DNA of 64,000 nt from Bryobacteraceae bacterium (GTDB lineage: Bacteria; Acidobacteriota; Terriglobia; Bryobacterales; Bryobacteraceae). Below the pieces are notes generated by a model. That model was not told the origin of the DNA and did not search any database. It saw nothing but the letters and a program-made list of their open reading frames with translations. Below, piece by piece: positions 41,362-49,824 of the stretch. Position numbers and translations under genes: made by a program. Numbering within the stretch: the stretch's first letter is position 1; each line of letters opens with the position of its first letter. The DNA is taken from the NCBI GenBank assembly GCA_013388415.1, contig JACADU010000019.1:1-64000 (forward strand), written 5' to 3'.

Positions 41362-42291
41362 CTAGTAGTGGCAAACGCTGCAATCGATATGCGCCGCATC
41401 GGGCATTGGTTCTTCGAAGTAGATGACGCGCGGAGTCAGTCCCATGTCGGTGTGGCCGCGAAAGACGCGGCGGCCCTGAGTGATCTCCTGAACCAGGCTG
41501 GAGGGGTTGTTCGCGTCACCGAAGTACATGGCGCCGCCGACGCAGGTGCTGACGCATGCCGGCAGCACTCCGATATCGAGGAGATGGCTACAGAAGGTGC
41601 ACTTCCGCGCCGAGTCCTTCAGGTCGTTGGCGCCGGGTTTGCGGCTGTGCACCTCGCCGTTTTCAACAAACGCGCGAAGCTCGTAAGGTTGCTGCGACGG
41701 CGTACTTTCGGTAAACGTCTTCCCATCGTCGATGGTGATGAGTTTCAGGGGGCACGCTTGCGCTGCCGCCGAGGCGTACGAACCTTTCAGTTTTTTGTGA
41801 TCGAACTCGACGATGCCATCGGGCCTCTTCCAGATCATGCCGGCGGGCACGGCTTTCGCACAGGGGGCGTTCTCGCATTGCAGGCAGTTGACAGGCTTAA
41901 AGACCGCCCAGGCGCCCACGCTCGGCCCGTGTTCTTTCTGAATCACGCGGCGGAAGTTGCCGCCAGGCCCGGTGGGGTTTTCAGCGCGGCAGGCGACGGT
42001 GCAGGCGTCGCAGCCGATGCACTTGCGGGTGTCGACGACCATCAGCCAACTGGGAGTCCGCCCGCTGGCGATGGTCTGTTCCAGTTCCTGCTGCATGCGG
42101 GCAACCAGACGACCGCTTGGTTCAGCCAGGACGGCTGGGAGTTCCGCGGCCTCGGCCTTTTTCGATTCGAGCATCTTCATGCCCACCAGGCCCGTCACCG
42201 CCCCTGATCCGAGGCTTGCCAGCGCATGGAAGAAACGGCGCCGTCCGGAATCCTTTGGGGGGATTTTCGTCTTATCGATGGTCTCGGCCAT
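41362..42291 (-). CDS. 4Fe-4S ferredoxin subunit, TtrB-like
   Basis: Tat-like GRRRFFHALASLG; CIGCDACTVACRAEN and further cysteine clusters; C-terminal CSVCHY. Confidence 0.85.
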   Translation of the reverse strand: MAETIDKTKIPPKDSGRRRFFHALASLGSGAVTGLVGMKMLESKKAEAAELPAVLAEPSGRLVARMQQELEQTIASGRTPSWLMVVDTRKCIGCDACTVACRAENPTGPGGNFRRVIQKEHGPSVGAWAVFKPVNCLQCENAPCAKAVPAGMIWKRPDGIVEFDHKKLKGSYASAAAQACPLKLITIDDGKTFTESTPSQQPYELRAFVENGEVHSRKPGANDLKDSARKCTFCSHLLDIGVLPACVSTCVGGAMYFGDANNPSSLVQEITQGRRVFRGHTDMGLTPRVIYFEEPMPDAAHIDCSVCHY

Positions 42292-42588
42292 GCCGAACCC
42301 TCCTTGTTGGAATTTGCTACATGTTCGTGTCAGGAACTCAGCCCAACCCGGATCGTGTAGGGTAATTATGCAATTCTGAGTCCAATATGGCTTGGAGTCA
42401 TCGTGTTCGGGGCCTCTATCTCTTAAACTTCTGCAATTCCGGTATTTATGAACGAGTCACCCATTCCGGGGGACGTCGCGGCGTGTGAAGGCAGAACCCC
42501 GGCGGGTGGGTGTAGTTACGCAGGGGGGTGTGCTTTGCCCGCTCAGGTGGTGAGCGAAGCTGTCTTGCCGTGGGGGCGGCGGGCGCGT

Positions 42589-43002
42589 TCAGACGGACTT
42601 CGAGAACTCCTCGACGCGAGCCTTGATTTGATCGCGGATGCGGCGGAAGGCGGCGAGACGGGCTGCCTCGTCACCTTCGACTGCGGCGGGGTCTTCGAAG
42701 CTCCAGTGCACGCGCCGGGCATTGCCCGGAAAATACGGACAGTTCTCTTTCGCGTTGTCGCAGACGGTCACGATGTAGGCGAACTCACGCGAGAGGAATT
42801 CATCCACCGGTTTTGAGCGATGAAAGGAGATGTCGATGCCCAGCTCGGCCATGACGGCGATGGCTTCCGGGCGCACAGAGCTCGGCTTGGTCCCCGCGCT
42901 GTGGATCTCGAATCGATGGCCCAGGTAATGCCGGAAGAGCCCTTCGCCCATCTGGCTGCGCGCGGAGTTCCCGGTGCAAAGAACGAGGATGGCTGGAAGC
43001 AT
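42589..43002 (-). CDS. arsC: Arsenate reductase (thioredoxin-coupled LMW-PTP family)
   Basis: LVLCTGNSARSQMGEGLFRHYLGHRFEIHSAGTKPS; VTVCDNAKENCPYFPG. Confidence 0.93.
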   Translation of the reverse strand: MLPAILVLCTGNSARSQMGEGLFRHYLGHRFEIHSAGTKPSSVRPEAIAVMAELGIDISFHRSKPVDEFLSREFAYIVTVCDNAKENCPYFPGNARRVHWSFEDPAAVEGDEAARLAAFRRIRDQIKARVEEFSKSV

Positions 43003-43005
43003 GAT

Positions 43006-43833
43006 TCAGGGCTTTCTGGCGCGAATAAAGGCGCTCATGAACTTTCCGTCGACCATCGGGGCGATGGCGTCGACATCAATCCCTTCCGCCGTCAGGAACT
43101 CGCGAGCGTCCTCGACGTGATAAACGCGGGTCGGCTCAACCTCGATGGCGGTAAACCCAGCTTGAGCGAGCTTGCTGATGTATTCGGTCTCCTCCAAAGC
43201 GCCGGCGATACACCCCACCCAGAGTTCAACATTGCGCCGGATATTGGAGGGAATCTCGCCGCGGACGACCACGTCGGAGACGGCGAATCGTCCGCCGGGT
43301 TTGAGCACGCGGAAGGCTTCGGCCAGGACCCTGTCCTTGTCGGCGGAGAGGTTGATGACGCAGTTGGAAATGATGACGTCGACGGAGTTGTCAGGCAGCG
43401 GGATGTGTTCGATTTCGCCCTTCAGGAATTCGACGTTCTGCACGCCTGCCTTCCGTTGGTTTTCTCGCGCGAGCGCCAGCATCTCATCGGTCATATCCAG
43501 ACCGTAGGCTTTGCCGGCGGGCCCGACGCGGCGGGCCGAGAGCAGGACGTCGATGCCTCCGCCGCTGCCGAGATCCAGCACCACTTCGCCCGGCTTCAAT
43601 TCGGCCAAGGCCGTCGGGTTGCCGCACCCGAGCGAGGCAAGCACGGCAGTCTCAGGCAGCTCGCTCTTCTGAAGTTCGTCATAAAGACCCGAAGTGATTG
43701 GATCGACGCTCTCCGAACCGCAGCAGGAGGACGGCGCTGCACCGCAGCACGCGCTTCCCGTACCCGATGCGACGCGAAGCGCCGCCTGGCCGTACTTCTC
43801 CTTGACAACTTCTTTCACATTTTGAGCACTCAT
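43006..43833 (-). CDS. arsM: Arsenite S-adenosylmethionine methyltransferase
   Basis: Cys-rich GSACCGAAPSSCCGSES; GEVVLDLGSGGGIDVLLSARRVGPAGKAYGLDMTDEML; SNCVINLSADKDRVLAEAFRVLKPGGRFAVSDVV. Confidence 0.95.
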   Translation of the reverse strand: MSAQNVKEVVKEKYGQAALRVASGTGSACCGAAPSSCCGSESVDPITSGLYDELQKSELPETAVLASLGCGNPTALAELKPGEVVLDLGSGGGIDVLLSARRVGPAGKAYGLDMTDEMLALARENQRKAGVQNVEFLKGEIEHIPLPDNSVDVIISNCVINLSADKDRVLAEAFRVLKPGGRFAVSDVVVRGEIPSNIRRNVELWVGCIAGALEETEYISKLAQAGFTAIEVEPTRVYHVEDAREFLTAEGIDVDAIAPMVDGKFMSAFIRARKP

Positions 43834-44105
43834 AGACCCTTCCTGATCTCCTTCCCGTAGAACTCACGAAACCGTTTTCTGATTTCATCCCGCGCCATGC
43901 TTCCCACTTCCTTCATTGCCTCATCGGAGAACGGATTGACCCGTGGCGCGGGGTCTGTCACCGCCGAATCAACCTCCGGGCGCGGGTCGAAGGATTCGAG
44001 AAACCTCTCTGTCAACTGGCTGCGAGGGTAGTTGCCCGCGCACAGGACCAGAACCCGTTTGCGGCCTCCTTCGGCGTATGCCAGCACCGCGGCCATCAAA
44101 CACAC
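43830..44105 (-). CDS. Miniature LMW-PTP/ArsC-like protein
   Basis: Retains VLVLCAGNYPRSQL (CX5R) but only about 90 aa and lacks a clear C-terminal half of the fold. Confidence 0.6.
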   Translation of the reverse strand: MCLMAAVLAYAEGGRKRVLVLCAGNYPRSQLTERFLESFDPRPEVDSAVTDPAPRVNPFSDEAMKEVGSMARDEIRKRFREFYGKEIRKGL

Positions 44106-44136
44106 AACTGCCGTCCTGAATGAAATCCGCCTCCCC

Positions 44137-44487
44137 TTAGCACTCTTTGCAGAATTGAGCGATCTCTTCCGGCGTGATCACCTTGTTCCTCGCACAGCAC
44201 TCTTCGTAGAGAAAAGCCAGCAGTTCACGCAAAACCTGGGTGTTGGCGCTGTACCAGAGGTATGTGCTCTCCCTTCGAACGTTGACCAGGTCCTCGTTCT
44301 TCAACTTCTCGAGGTGGTGAGACAACGTCGATGGGGGAATGCCAAGTTCGGCTTGGATGTCTCCGACCACCATCCCGCCGGGATGAGCACTCAGAAGGAG
44401 CCGGATGATCCTCAAGCGCGGCTCCGTGCCCATCGCCGCCAGCATGTCGGCGAAGCGCGCGGTCTGATCGATCATCTTATCGGCCAT
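44137..44487 (-). CDS. arsR: ArsR-family regulator
   Basis: wHTH (GDIQAELGIPPSTLSHHLEKLKNEDLVNVRRESTYLWYS); likely start at internal ATG 44487. Confidence 0.9.
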   Translation of the reverse strand: MADKMIDQTARFADMLAAMGTEPRLRIIRLLLSAHPGGMVVGDIQAELGIPPSTLSHHLEKLKNEDLVNVRRESTYLWYSANTQVLRELLAFLYEECCARNKVITPEEIAQFCKEC

Positions 44488-44497
44488 TAATTCTATG

Positions 44498-44510
44498 ATA
44501 GCCGAACTAT
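44498..44510. promoter_or_regulatory. Candidate operator for the 44487 ArsR gene
   Basis: Inverted repeat ATAG-CCGAA-CTAT 11 bp upstream of the start codon. Confidence 0.4.
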
Positions 44511-44614
44511 GGAAAAAGGCAAGCGCCAAGTTCGTTTGCGGGCGCGTGTCACGGCCAAGGGCCAAGCCCGGTTGCTTTTCAGATCTACATGTCTTATATC
44601 TGGTGCGTGACTAC

Positions 44615-44630
44615 TTGGCCCAATGGCCAA
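44615..44630. promoter_or_regulatory. Candidate operator (inverted repeat)
   Basis: TTGGCC-CAAT-GGCCAA perfect inverted repeat, near-identical to the site at 48306-48323. Confidence 0.65.
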
Positions 44631-44658
44631 TTATCAAATGAATAAGGGAGTCTTATCC

Positions 44659-45204
44659 ATGGATACATACGGCTGGCTGTTCGATCCAAAGCGCTGCATA
44701 GAATGCAGCGCATGCGAGGCCGCCTGCAAGCAGTGGAATAAGGTGCCTGTCGGCGCCGGCATCCGGCTGCGGAGGGTGCGCGTTTTCGAGGACGGAGTCT
44801 TTCCGCAGACGAAGGTGCTCGCGCTTTCGATGGCCTGCAACCATTGCGACAACGCGCTCTGCACCCGGGTGTGCCCGGTGAAGGCGATGCACAAGCGGCC
44901 AGACGGCATTGTGGTGGTGGACACAGAAGCTTGTGTGGGATGCGGACAGTGCTTCCAGTTCTGCCCTTACGGCGCGCCGCAGATGAACATGGCCGCACGG
45001 AAGACCTACAAATGCACGATGTGCGCCGACCGCATCGACCAGAACTTAATGCCTGCCTGCGCCACCGTGTGCCCGACCGGGGCGTTGCAGTGGGGCAAGT
45101 GGGACGAAATCGCCGGCAAGGGCGCGGATTGTGTGGGCCACTTCAACAGCCCGTCGCTCACCCAGCCGCATATACGCTTTCAAAGCGCGGAGTGGGGCTC
45201 GTAG
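44659..45204 (+). CDS. 4Fe-4S dicluster electron-transfer subunit (DmsB/PsrB-like)
   Basis: CIECSACEAACKQW, CNHCDNALCTRVCP, CVGCGQCFQFCPYGAP, CTMCADRIDQNLMPACATVCP; ATG 44659 with AAGGGAG upstream. Confidence 0.9.
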   Translation: MDTYGWLFDPKRCIECSACEAACKQWNKVPVGAGIRLRRVRVFEDGVFPQTKVLALSMACNHCDNALCTRVCPVKAMHKRPDGIVVVDTEACVGCGQCFQFCPYGAPQMNMAARKTYKCTMCADRIDQNLMPACATVCPTGALQWGKWDEIAGKGADCVGHFNSPSLTQPHIRFQSAEWGS

Positions 45205-45213
45205 GAGGACGCC

Positions 45214-47448
45214 ATGCCAACACTGACAAGAAGAAGCGTATTGCGCAACGCGGCTGGAGCGGGGACGCTCTGCGCGCTGTCGCCGGACAAGGTTTTCGCC
45301 GAGTTCTTCCAACCGGCCTCGCGCGCCCTTTATCCGCCGGATTCGCTCGTCACCTGCTGCGGCATCTGCGACTCGGCCTGCGGCATCCGCGCCACGGTCG
45401 CCGACGGCGTGGTGCAGTTCCTCCAGGGGCTGCCGGAGGACTTCCAGGGCGGCGGCGCTCTTTGCGCGAAGGGGACGGCGGGAGCGGCGCTGATGTACGA
45501 CCCGGACCGGCTCAAGTATCCGATGAAGCGCACGAACCCGGTGAAGGGGCTGGGAGTGGACCCAGGCTGGGTCAGGATTTCGTGGGAGGAGGCTCTCGAT
45601 ACGATCGCGACGCGCTTCAAGGCGATTCTCGATCAATACGGCAACGAGGCTCTTCTGGCGGTCGCCAGGCCCAAGCCTGAGTTGCTGGTTCGCTTTATCA
45701 AGTCCCTGGGTATGACGCGGGTCGACCACAACGACACCTGCTATGGGGTGGAGAAGGTCATCCAGAAGTATACGGTCGGCCCCAAGTCCTTCGGGCATGA
45801 CTTCGAGAACAGCAAGTATGTGCTGCTGTTTGGTTGGGACCTGATCGCAAAAAACAAGATTGTGTTCGCGCGCGGGCTGCACCAGGCGAAGTCCAACGGG
45901 GCGAAGGTGATCTGCTTTAATCCTCACCGAACGGCCACGGCCCGGTTTGCAGACGAGTGGCATCCGATCCGGCCGGGCTCCGATCTGGCGGCCGTGCTCG
46001 CCATCATCCATGTTCTTGTTCAGGAGAACCTTTACAACAAGGAGTTCGTGGAGGCCTATACGAACTTCAGCCAGTACGAAGCGCAGATTCGAGAGCACTT
46101 CGCCAGGTACTCGCCGGAATGGGCGGAGCAGCAGTGTGACGTCCCGGCGCAGGATCTGCGGCGCATTGCGCGGGAGTTTGCCGCGAACGGCCCCGCCATC
46201 GTTCCCGTTCACAAAAAGACGCCGGCGACCAACTACGCCAACGCCAGCCAACTCACGCATGCTCTTTCCATCCTCAATATCCTTGCGGGGACCATTGACC
46301 GGCCTGGCGGGCGATACGATGCGCGGATGTTCAAGCTCGCCGCCTTGGACGCCATCTATCCGCCGCCTAAGTATCCGGCGCCCGCGGCGAAGCGTGTGGA
46401 CGGACGCGAGAAGTTGCCATTGGCGAACGAGAGCGACTTCGGAATGTTCACGACCCTCGCCGACGGAATGCTGCGGGTGTATCCCGGCCGGACCAAAGGA
46501 GTCTTCTGGTACGGGTACAGCATCCTGAGCTTCCCTCAGCCGGAGAAGATGGCTGAAGCCCTCAAGACCGTGGATTTCATGGCGATCGTGGATGTTTTGC
46601 CGGCGGACGCGACCTACTTCGCCGACATAGTGCTGCCGAACGCGATGTACCTGGAGGGCAATGATCTCGTGGAACGGGATTACGCCGCGAAAATGCCTCA
46701 GGTGATCGCCCGGCAGGCGCTGGTCGCGCCGCAATTCGAAGCGAAAACGACGGGGTGGATCTGTGTCGAACTTGGCAAGCGGCTCGCACCCGACTTTTTC
46801 AGGAAGCCCGACGGCAACTGGATCAACCCGGGCGAGGTTCTTGATGAAAAGCTTCGCCGGGCTGGGCTCGCCGAGAGCTTCGCGGAGTTCAAGAAGACCG
46901 GCATCGCCACCAAAGCGGCCGAGTTCGTGCCGGCCACGAAGTTTGGAGCCCCGGGCGGCAAGTGCCAGATTTACGTGCCCGAGTTCGCTGCGAAAGGTTA
47001 TGACGCCCTGCCACACTGGCGTCCGAAGCGCGAGGAGCCAAACGCAGACTACCCCTTCTACCTCTTGACCTACCTGCCAGGCACGCACAAGCGGAATTCG
47101 ACGCAGAACAATCGAATTCTGAACGAGATCATGCCGGAGAACACCGCCTTGATCAATCCTGCGCTGGCTGGAAAGCTGGGCGTCAAGGAAGGGCAGCGGG
47201 TGCGGATTCGCTCCAAGGACGGCGCAATCGTGCTGACCGCTCACTTGACGGAGACGCTGCGGCCGGACTGCGTCAAGATCGCCCATGGCTTCGGTCATGT
47301 CTCGCCGCTGCTGAGTGCGGCGTCCGGCCGAGGCGCCCGCGACAATGACTTGATCGGGACTCAGACGCCCGAGGCCATGCTGGCCGCGGGCAACTTCGCG
47401 GGCTCCGGCGCAATCATGGACGCGGTGGTGCGGATCGAGCCGCTCTAG
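45214..47448 (+). CDS. Molybdopterin-dependent oxidoreductase (DMSO reductase superfamily, PsrA/PhsA-like)
   Basis: Tat-like TRRSVLRNAAGAG; CCGICDSACGIRATV; ALCAKGTAG; WVRISWEEALDTIA. Confidence 0.88.
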   Translation: MPTLTRRSVLRNAAGAGTLCALSPDKVFAEFFQPASRALYPPDSLVTCCGICDSACGIRATVADGVVQFLQGLPEDFQGGGALCAKGTAGAALMYDPDRLKYPMKRTNPVKGLGVDPGWVRISWEEALDTIATRFKAILDQYGNEALLAVARPKPELLVRFIKSLGMTRVDHNDTCYGVEKVIQKYTVGPKSFGHDFENSKYVLLFGWDLIAKNKIVFARGLHQAKSNGAKVICFNPHRTATARFADEWHPIRPGSDLAAVLAIIHVLVQENLYNKEFVEAYTNFSQYEAQIREHFARYSPEWAEQQCDVPAQDLRRIAREFAANGPAIVPVHKKTPATNYANASQLTHALSILNILAGTIDRPGGRYDARMFKLAALDAIYPPPKYPAPAAKRVDGREKLPLANESDFGMFTTLADGMLRVYPGRTKGVFWYGYSILSFPQPEKMAEALKTVDFMAIVDVLPADATYFADIVLPNAMYLEGNDLVERDYAAKMPQVIARQALVAPQFEAKTTGWICVELGKRLAPDFFRKPDGNWINPGEVLDEKLRRAGLAESFAEFKKTGIATKAAEFVPATKFGAPGGKCQIYVPEFAAKGYDALPHWRPKREEPNADYPFYLLTYLPGTHKRNSTQNNRILNEIMPENTALINPALAGKLGVKEGQRVRIRSKDGAIVLTAHLTETLRPDCVKIAHGFGHVSPLLSAASGRGARDNDLIGTQTPEAMLAAGNFAGSGAIMDAVVRIEPL

Positions 47449-47534
47449 CAAAGGAAGGACCGGAACCGCATCGGCGTTCTTCGCGTCACGGAGCGCAAGG
47501 ACTCGTGCTGCGAATCAGGCGGGAGTGACTGAGA

Positions 47535-48240
47535 CTGAAACGCGAGGGCGTCTTCCCGCGGTGGCTGATCGCCGCGCTGATCTTCAGCGCCGCCGCGGGA
47601 GACGCCCTGGGGCAAGTATTCCCGCCGCCGCTTCGCAACTCGACCTCCAGAATCCGGTGGTCCAGCGACTTGCTGGTGCGCTCTTCTGCAATTGAGGGTT
47701 CCGAAGACCTTCTTGCGCTCAGCAGATACAAGCTCATGGTTGGCGGCAATCTCACGCCGCGGATTCAATGGTATGCGCAAAGACTGTACAAGGACGGCAA
47801 CGACAGTCCGACCGACGGGAAAGCCTGTTTTCAGGAGGCGTGGCTTCGATTCGCATTTCGAGTGGATGAAGGCGCACCTGCGGTTTGACGGTGACCCCGG
47901 CAATGGCTTTGCGGCGAGTGGTTGGTACGTGCAGACCGCCAAATACGTCGCCCCAGAATGGCAGGTGGCCGCCAAGCTGGAATCGCTCGATCCGAACGAG
48001 AGCGTGGCCAACCGTAGGGACGTCAGGCAGGCGACGTTCGGCCTGAACTCCTGCCTGCACAAGGATCGCGCAAAGTTGATGGCCGGATACGTCATTCACG
48101 GCGAACGTGCCGATCCGGTTCGAAACAACCTCTTCCAACTCCAATTCCAGTACTTTCTTCACGAAGGTAGGGGCTTGGCGCGTCCGTTCAAGTTCGCCAG
48201 AGAGTGGGTCGAAACCGCTCCACTGGGGCATTTGGCTCAA
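47535..48240 (+). pseudogene. Remnant of phosphate-selective-porin-like (OprO/P) gene with frameshift near 47.86-47.89 kb
   Basis: Frame 3 reads PRWLIAALIFSAAAGDALGQVFPPP...LTPRIQWYAQRLYKDG...CFQEAWLRFAFRV then continues in frame 1 as KAHLRFDGDPGNGFAASGWYVQTAKYVAPEWQVAAKLESLDPNE...LMAGYVIHGERADPVRNNLFQLQFQYFL. Confidence 0.6.
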
Positions 48241-48305
48241 TTGACGAGCGGGCGATATGCCGGTCCTTTCCCGCTAGTCTCTTCATTTTGCAGGCACTAT
48301 GCATT

Positions 48306-48336
48306 CTTGGCAAAATGGCCAAGTAGTTGCTATAAT
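48306..48336 (+). promoter_or_regulatory. Candidate ArsR promoter/operator
   Basis: CTTGGC-AAAATG-GCCAAG (48306-48323) overlaps a -35-like TTGGCA; TATAAT at 48331-48336 with 18-nt spacing. Confidence 0.65.
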
Positions 48337-48343
48337 GAGAGCG

Positions 48344-48670
48344 ATGGACGCCAGGACACAAGCTCGATTCGAGGCCCGGGCGAAGGTCTTCAAGGCTCTC
48401 GCTCATCCCTCAAGGTTGTTTATGGTCGACGTCCTCTCCCAAGGCGAGCGGTGTGTTTGCGAACTCACCGCCATGGTGGGCGCGGACATGTCCACGGTCA
48501 GCAAGCATCTCTCGGTTCTGAAAGCGGCGGGCATCGTGTCCGATAGCAAGCGAGGCATGCAGGTTTACTACAAACTCAAGATGCCCTGTGTGCTGCGATT
48601 GTTCGACTGCGTCGGAGAGGTGCTGAGTCGAAGCGCGGAAGAGCAGGCGGCACTGGCTTCCACCCGCTGA
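48344..48670 (+). CDS. ArsR-family regulator
   Basis: KVFKALAHPSRLFMVDVLSQGERCVCELTAMVGADMSTVSKHLSVLKAAGIVSDSKRGMQVYYKL; contains ERCVCEL metal-site-type motif. Confidence 0.93.
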   Translation: MDARTQARFEARAKVFKALAHPSRLFMVDVLSQGERCVCELTAMVGADMSTVSKHLSVLKAAGIVSDSKRGMQVYYKLKMPCVLRLFDCVGEVLSRSAEEQAALASTR

Positions 48671-48682
48671 AGGGAGACCCGA

Positions 48683-48913
48683 ATGAAGATCCAGATTCTG
48701 GGCACAGGCTGTGCGAAATGCAAACAGTTGACGGAGAACGCAGAGACGGCGGCGCGCGAGATGGGCTTGGACTACGAACTCGAAAAGGTCACCGACATCG
48801 CCGAAATCGTGAAGTTCGGCGTCATGACGACGCCGGCGCTCGCCGTCGATGGCAAGGTGAAGCTGATCGGCAAGGTGGCCACGCCGGCTGAGATCCGGGC
48901 GCTGCTCAGTTAG
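48683..48913 (+). CDS. Thioredoxin-family small redox protein
   Basis: MKIQILGTGCAKCKQLTENAETAAREMGLDYELEKVTDIAEIVKFGVMTTPALAVDGKV; CxxC and cis-Pro. Confidence 0.93.
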   Translation: MKIQILGTGCAKCKQLTENAETAAREMGLDYELEKVTDIAEIVKFGVMTTPALAVDGKVKLIGKVATPAEIRALLS

Positions 48914-48934
48914 CGGGGGAGGAAACGGAATCTT

Positions 48935-49333
48935 ATGAAGATTACGTCGAAATGCTCATGTAGCGGGTCTCCAGACCTCCTGTTCTGTTGCTCCGGGGCG
49001 GCTGATACGGCCGAAATCGGCGATCGCGCGGTCCGGCTGCTGCACAAGGCCAAAGACGCGAAGATGTTTTGCCTTGCGGGAATCGCTGGCGGCGTGGAGC
49101 TGATCATGACGAACACACAAGCTGCCGGACGGCTGATTGTTGTCGACGGTTGTGACAGCGATTGCGCCAAGCTGACCATGGAAAAGAGCGGCTTCACCGG
49201 CTTTTCCCATTTCCGGGTGACAGACCTCGGGTGGGAAAAGGGCAAGACTCCGGTGACCGAAGAGAGGATTACTGAGGCCGCTGAACGACTGCGCCAGATT
49301 CTGGCGGCTGCGCCGGTGAGTGCCGAGGCATGA
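48935..49333 (+). CDS. Putative zinc-binding (DGC-domain-like) protein
   Basis: Cys-rich CSCSGSPDLLFCCSGAADTAEIGDRAVR; VVDGCDSDCAK. Confidence 0.75.
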   Translation: MKITSKCSCSGSPDLLFCCSGAADTAEIGDRAVRLLHKAKDAKMFCLAGIAGGVELIMTNTQAAGRLIVVDGCDSDCAKLTMEKSGFTGFSHFRVTDLGWEKGKTPVTEERITEAAERLRQILAAAPVSAEA

Positions 49334-49824
49334 ACCGGCGCAACACTCTCACCGGCGTGTTGCTGGCCTTCGTGGCGGTGAGCTTCGGCTTCCTTGCGCT
49401 CCGCAGCCTGAAGGCGGCCAAGTCCTGGCGGGCTCCCCAGACGGCACAGGCCGCCTCCATCGCGCCGGACATCGAAAAACGCGCCGCAAGCAAGGTGATC
49501 GCTTACTACTTTCACGTCACGGTCCGATGCGCGACCTGCCGCGCGATCGAAGCGTATTCGAAGCAGGTGATCCACGAAAGGTTCGCCAAGGAGTTGACTT
49601 CCGGCCAGCTTGAGTGGCGCCTCGTGAATGTCCAACTGCCGGAGAACCGTCACTTCATCAACGACTACCAGCTCTTCACGAAATCGTTGGTGCTCGTGCG
49701 GGAGGCCGGGGGGCGGCAGAAAGAGTTCAAGGTGCTGAACGACACCTGGGAACTGGTTGGAGACAAGGTCGCGATGCAGCGGTACGTCGAGAAGGAGGTC
49801 CGCGAGTACCTGCGGAAGCTGTGA
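49330..49824 (+). CDS. ArsF-like thiol-redox protein, membrane-anchored
   Basis: N-terminal TM; VIAYYFHVTVRCATCRAIEAYS; ATGA overlap with the upstream gene; resembles ArsF family of arsEFG clusters. Confidence 0.7.
   Translation: MNRRNTLTGVLLAFVAVSFGFLALRSLKAAKSWRAPQTAQAASIAPDIEKRAASKVIAYYFHVTVRCATCRAIEAYSKQVIHERFAKELTSGQLEWRLVNVQLPENRHFINDYQLFTKSLVLVREAGGRQKEFKVLNDTWELVGDKVAMQRYVEKEVREYLRKL

Noticed and set aside
42540-42556. CGCTCA-GGTGG-TGAGCG hairpin between arsC and ttrB-like gene
   Set aside because: Short stem without a U-tract; too weak to call a terminator or operator
45046-47451. 801-aa antisense ORF opposite the second molybdoenzyme
   Set aside because: Arises from high GC codon bias; composition is Arg/His/Val-rich with no recognisable domains and the sense gene is clear
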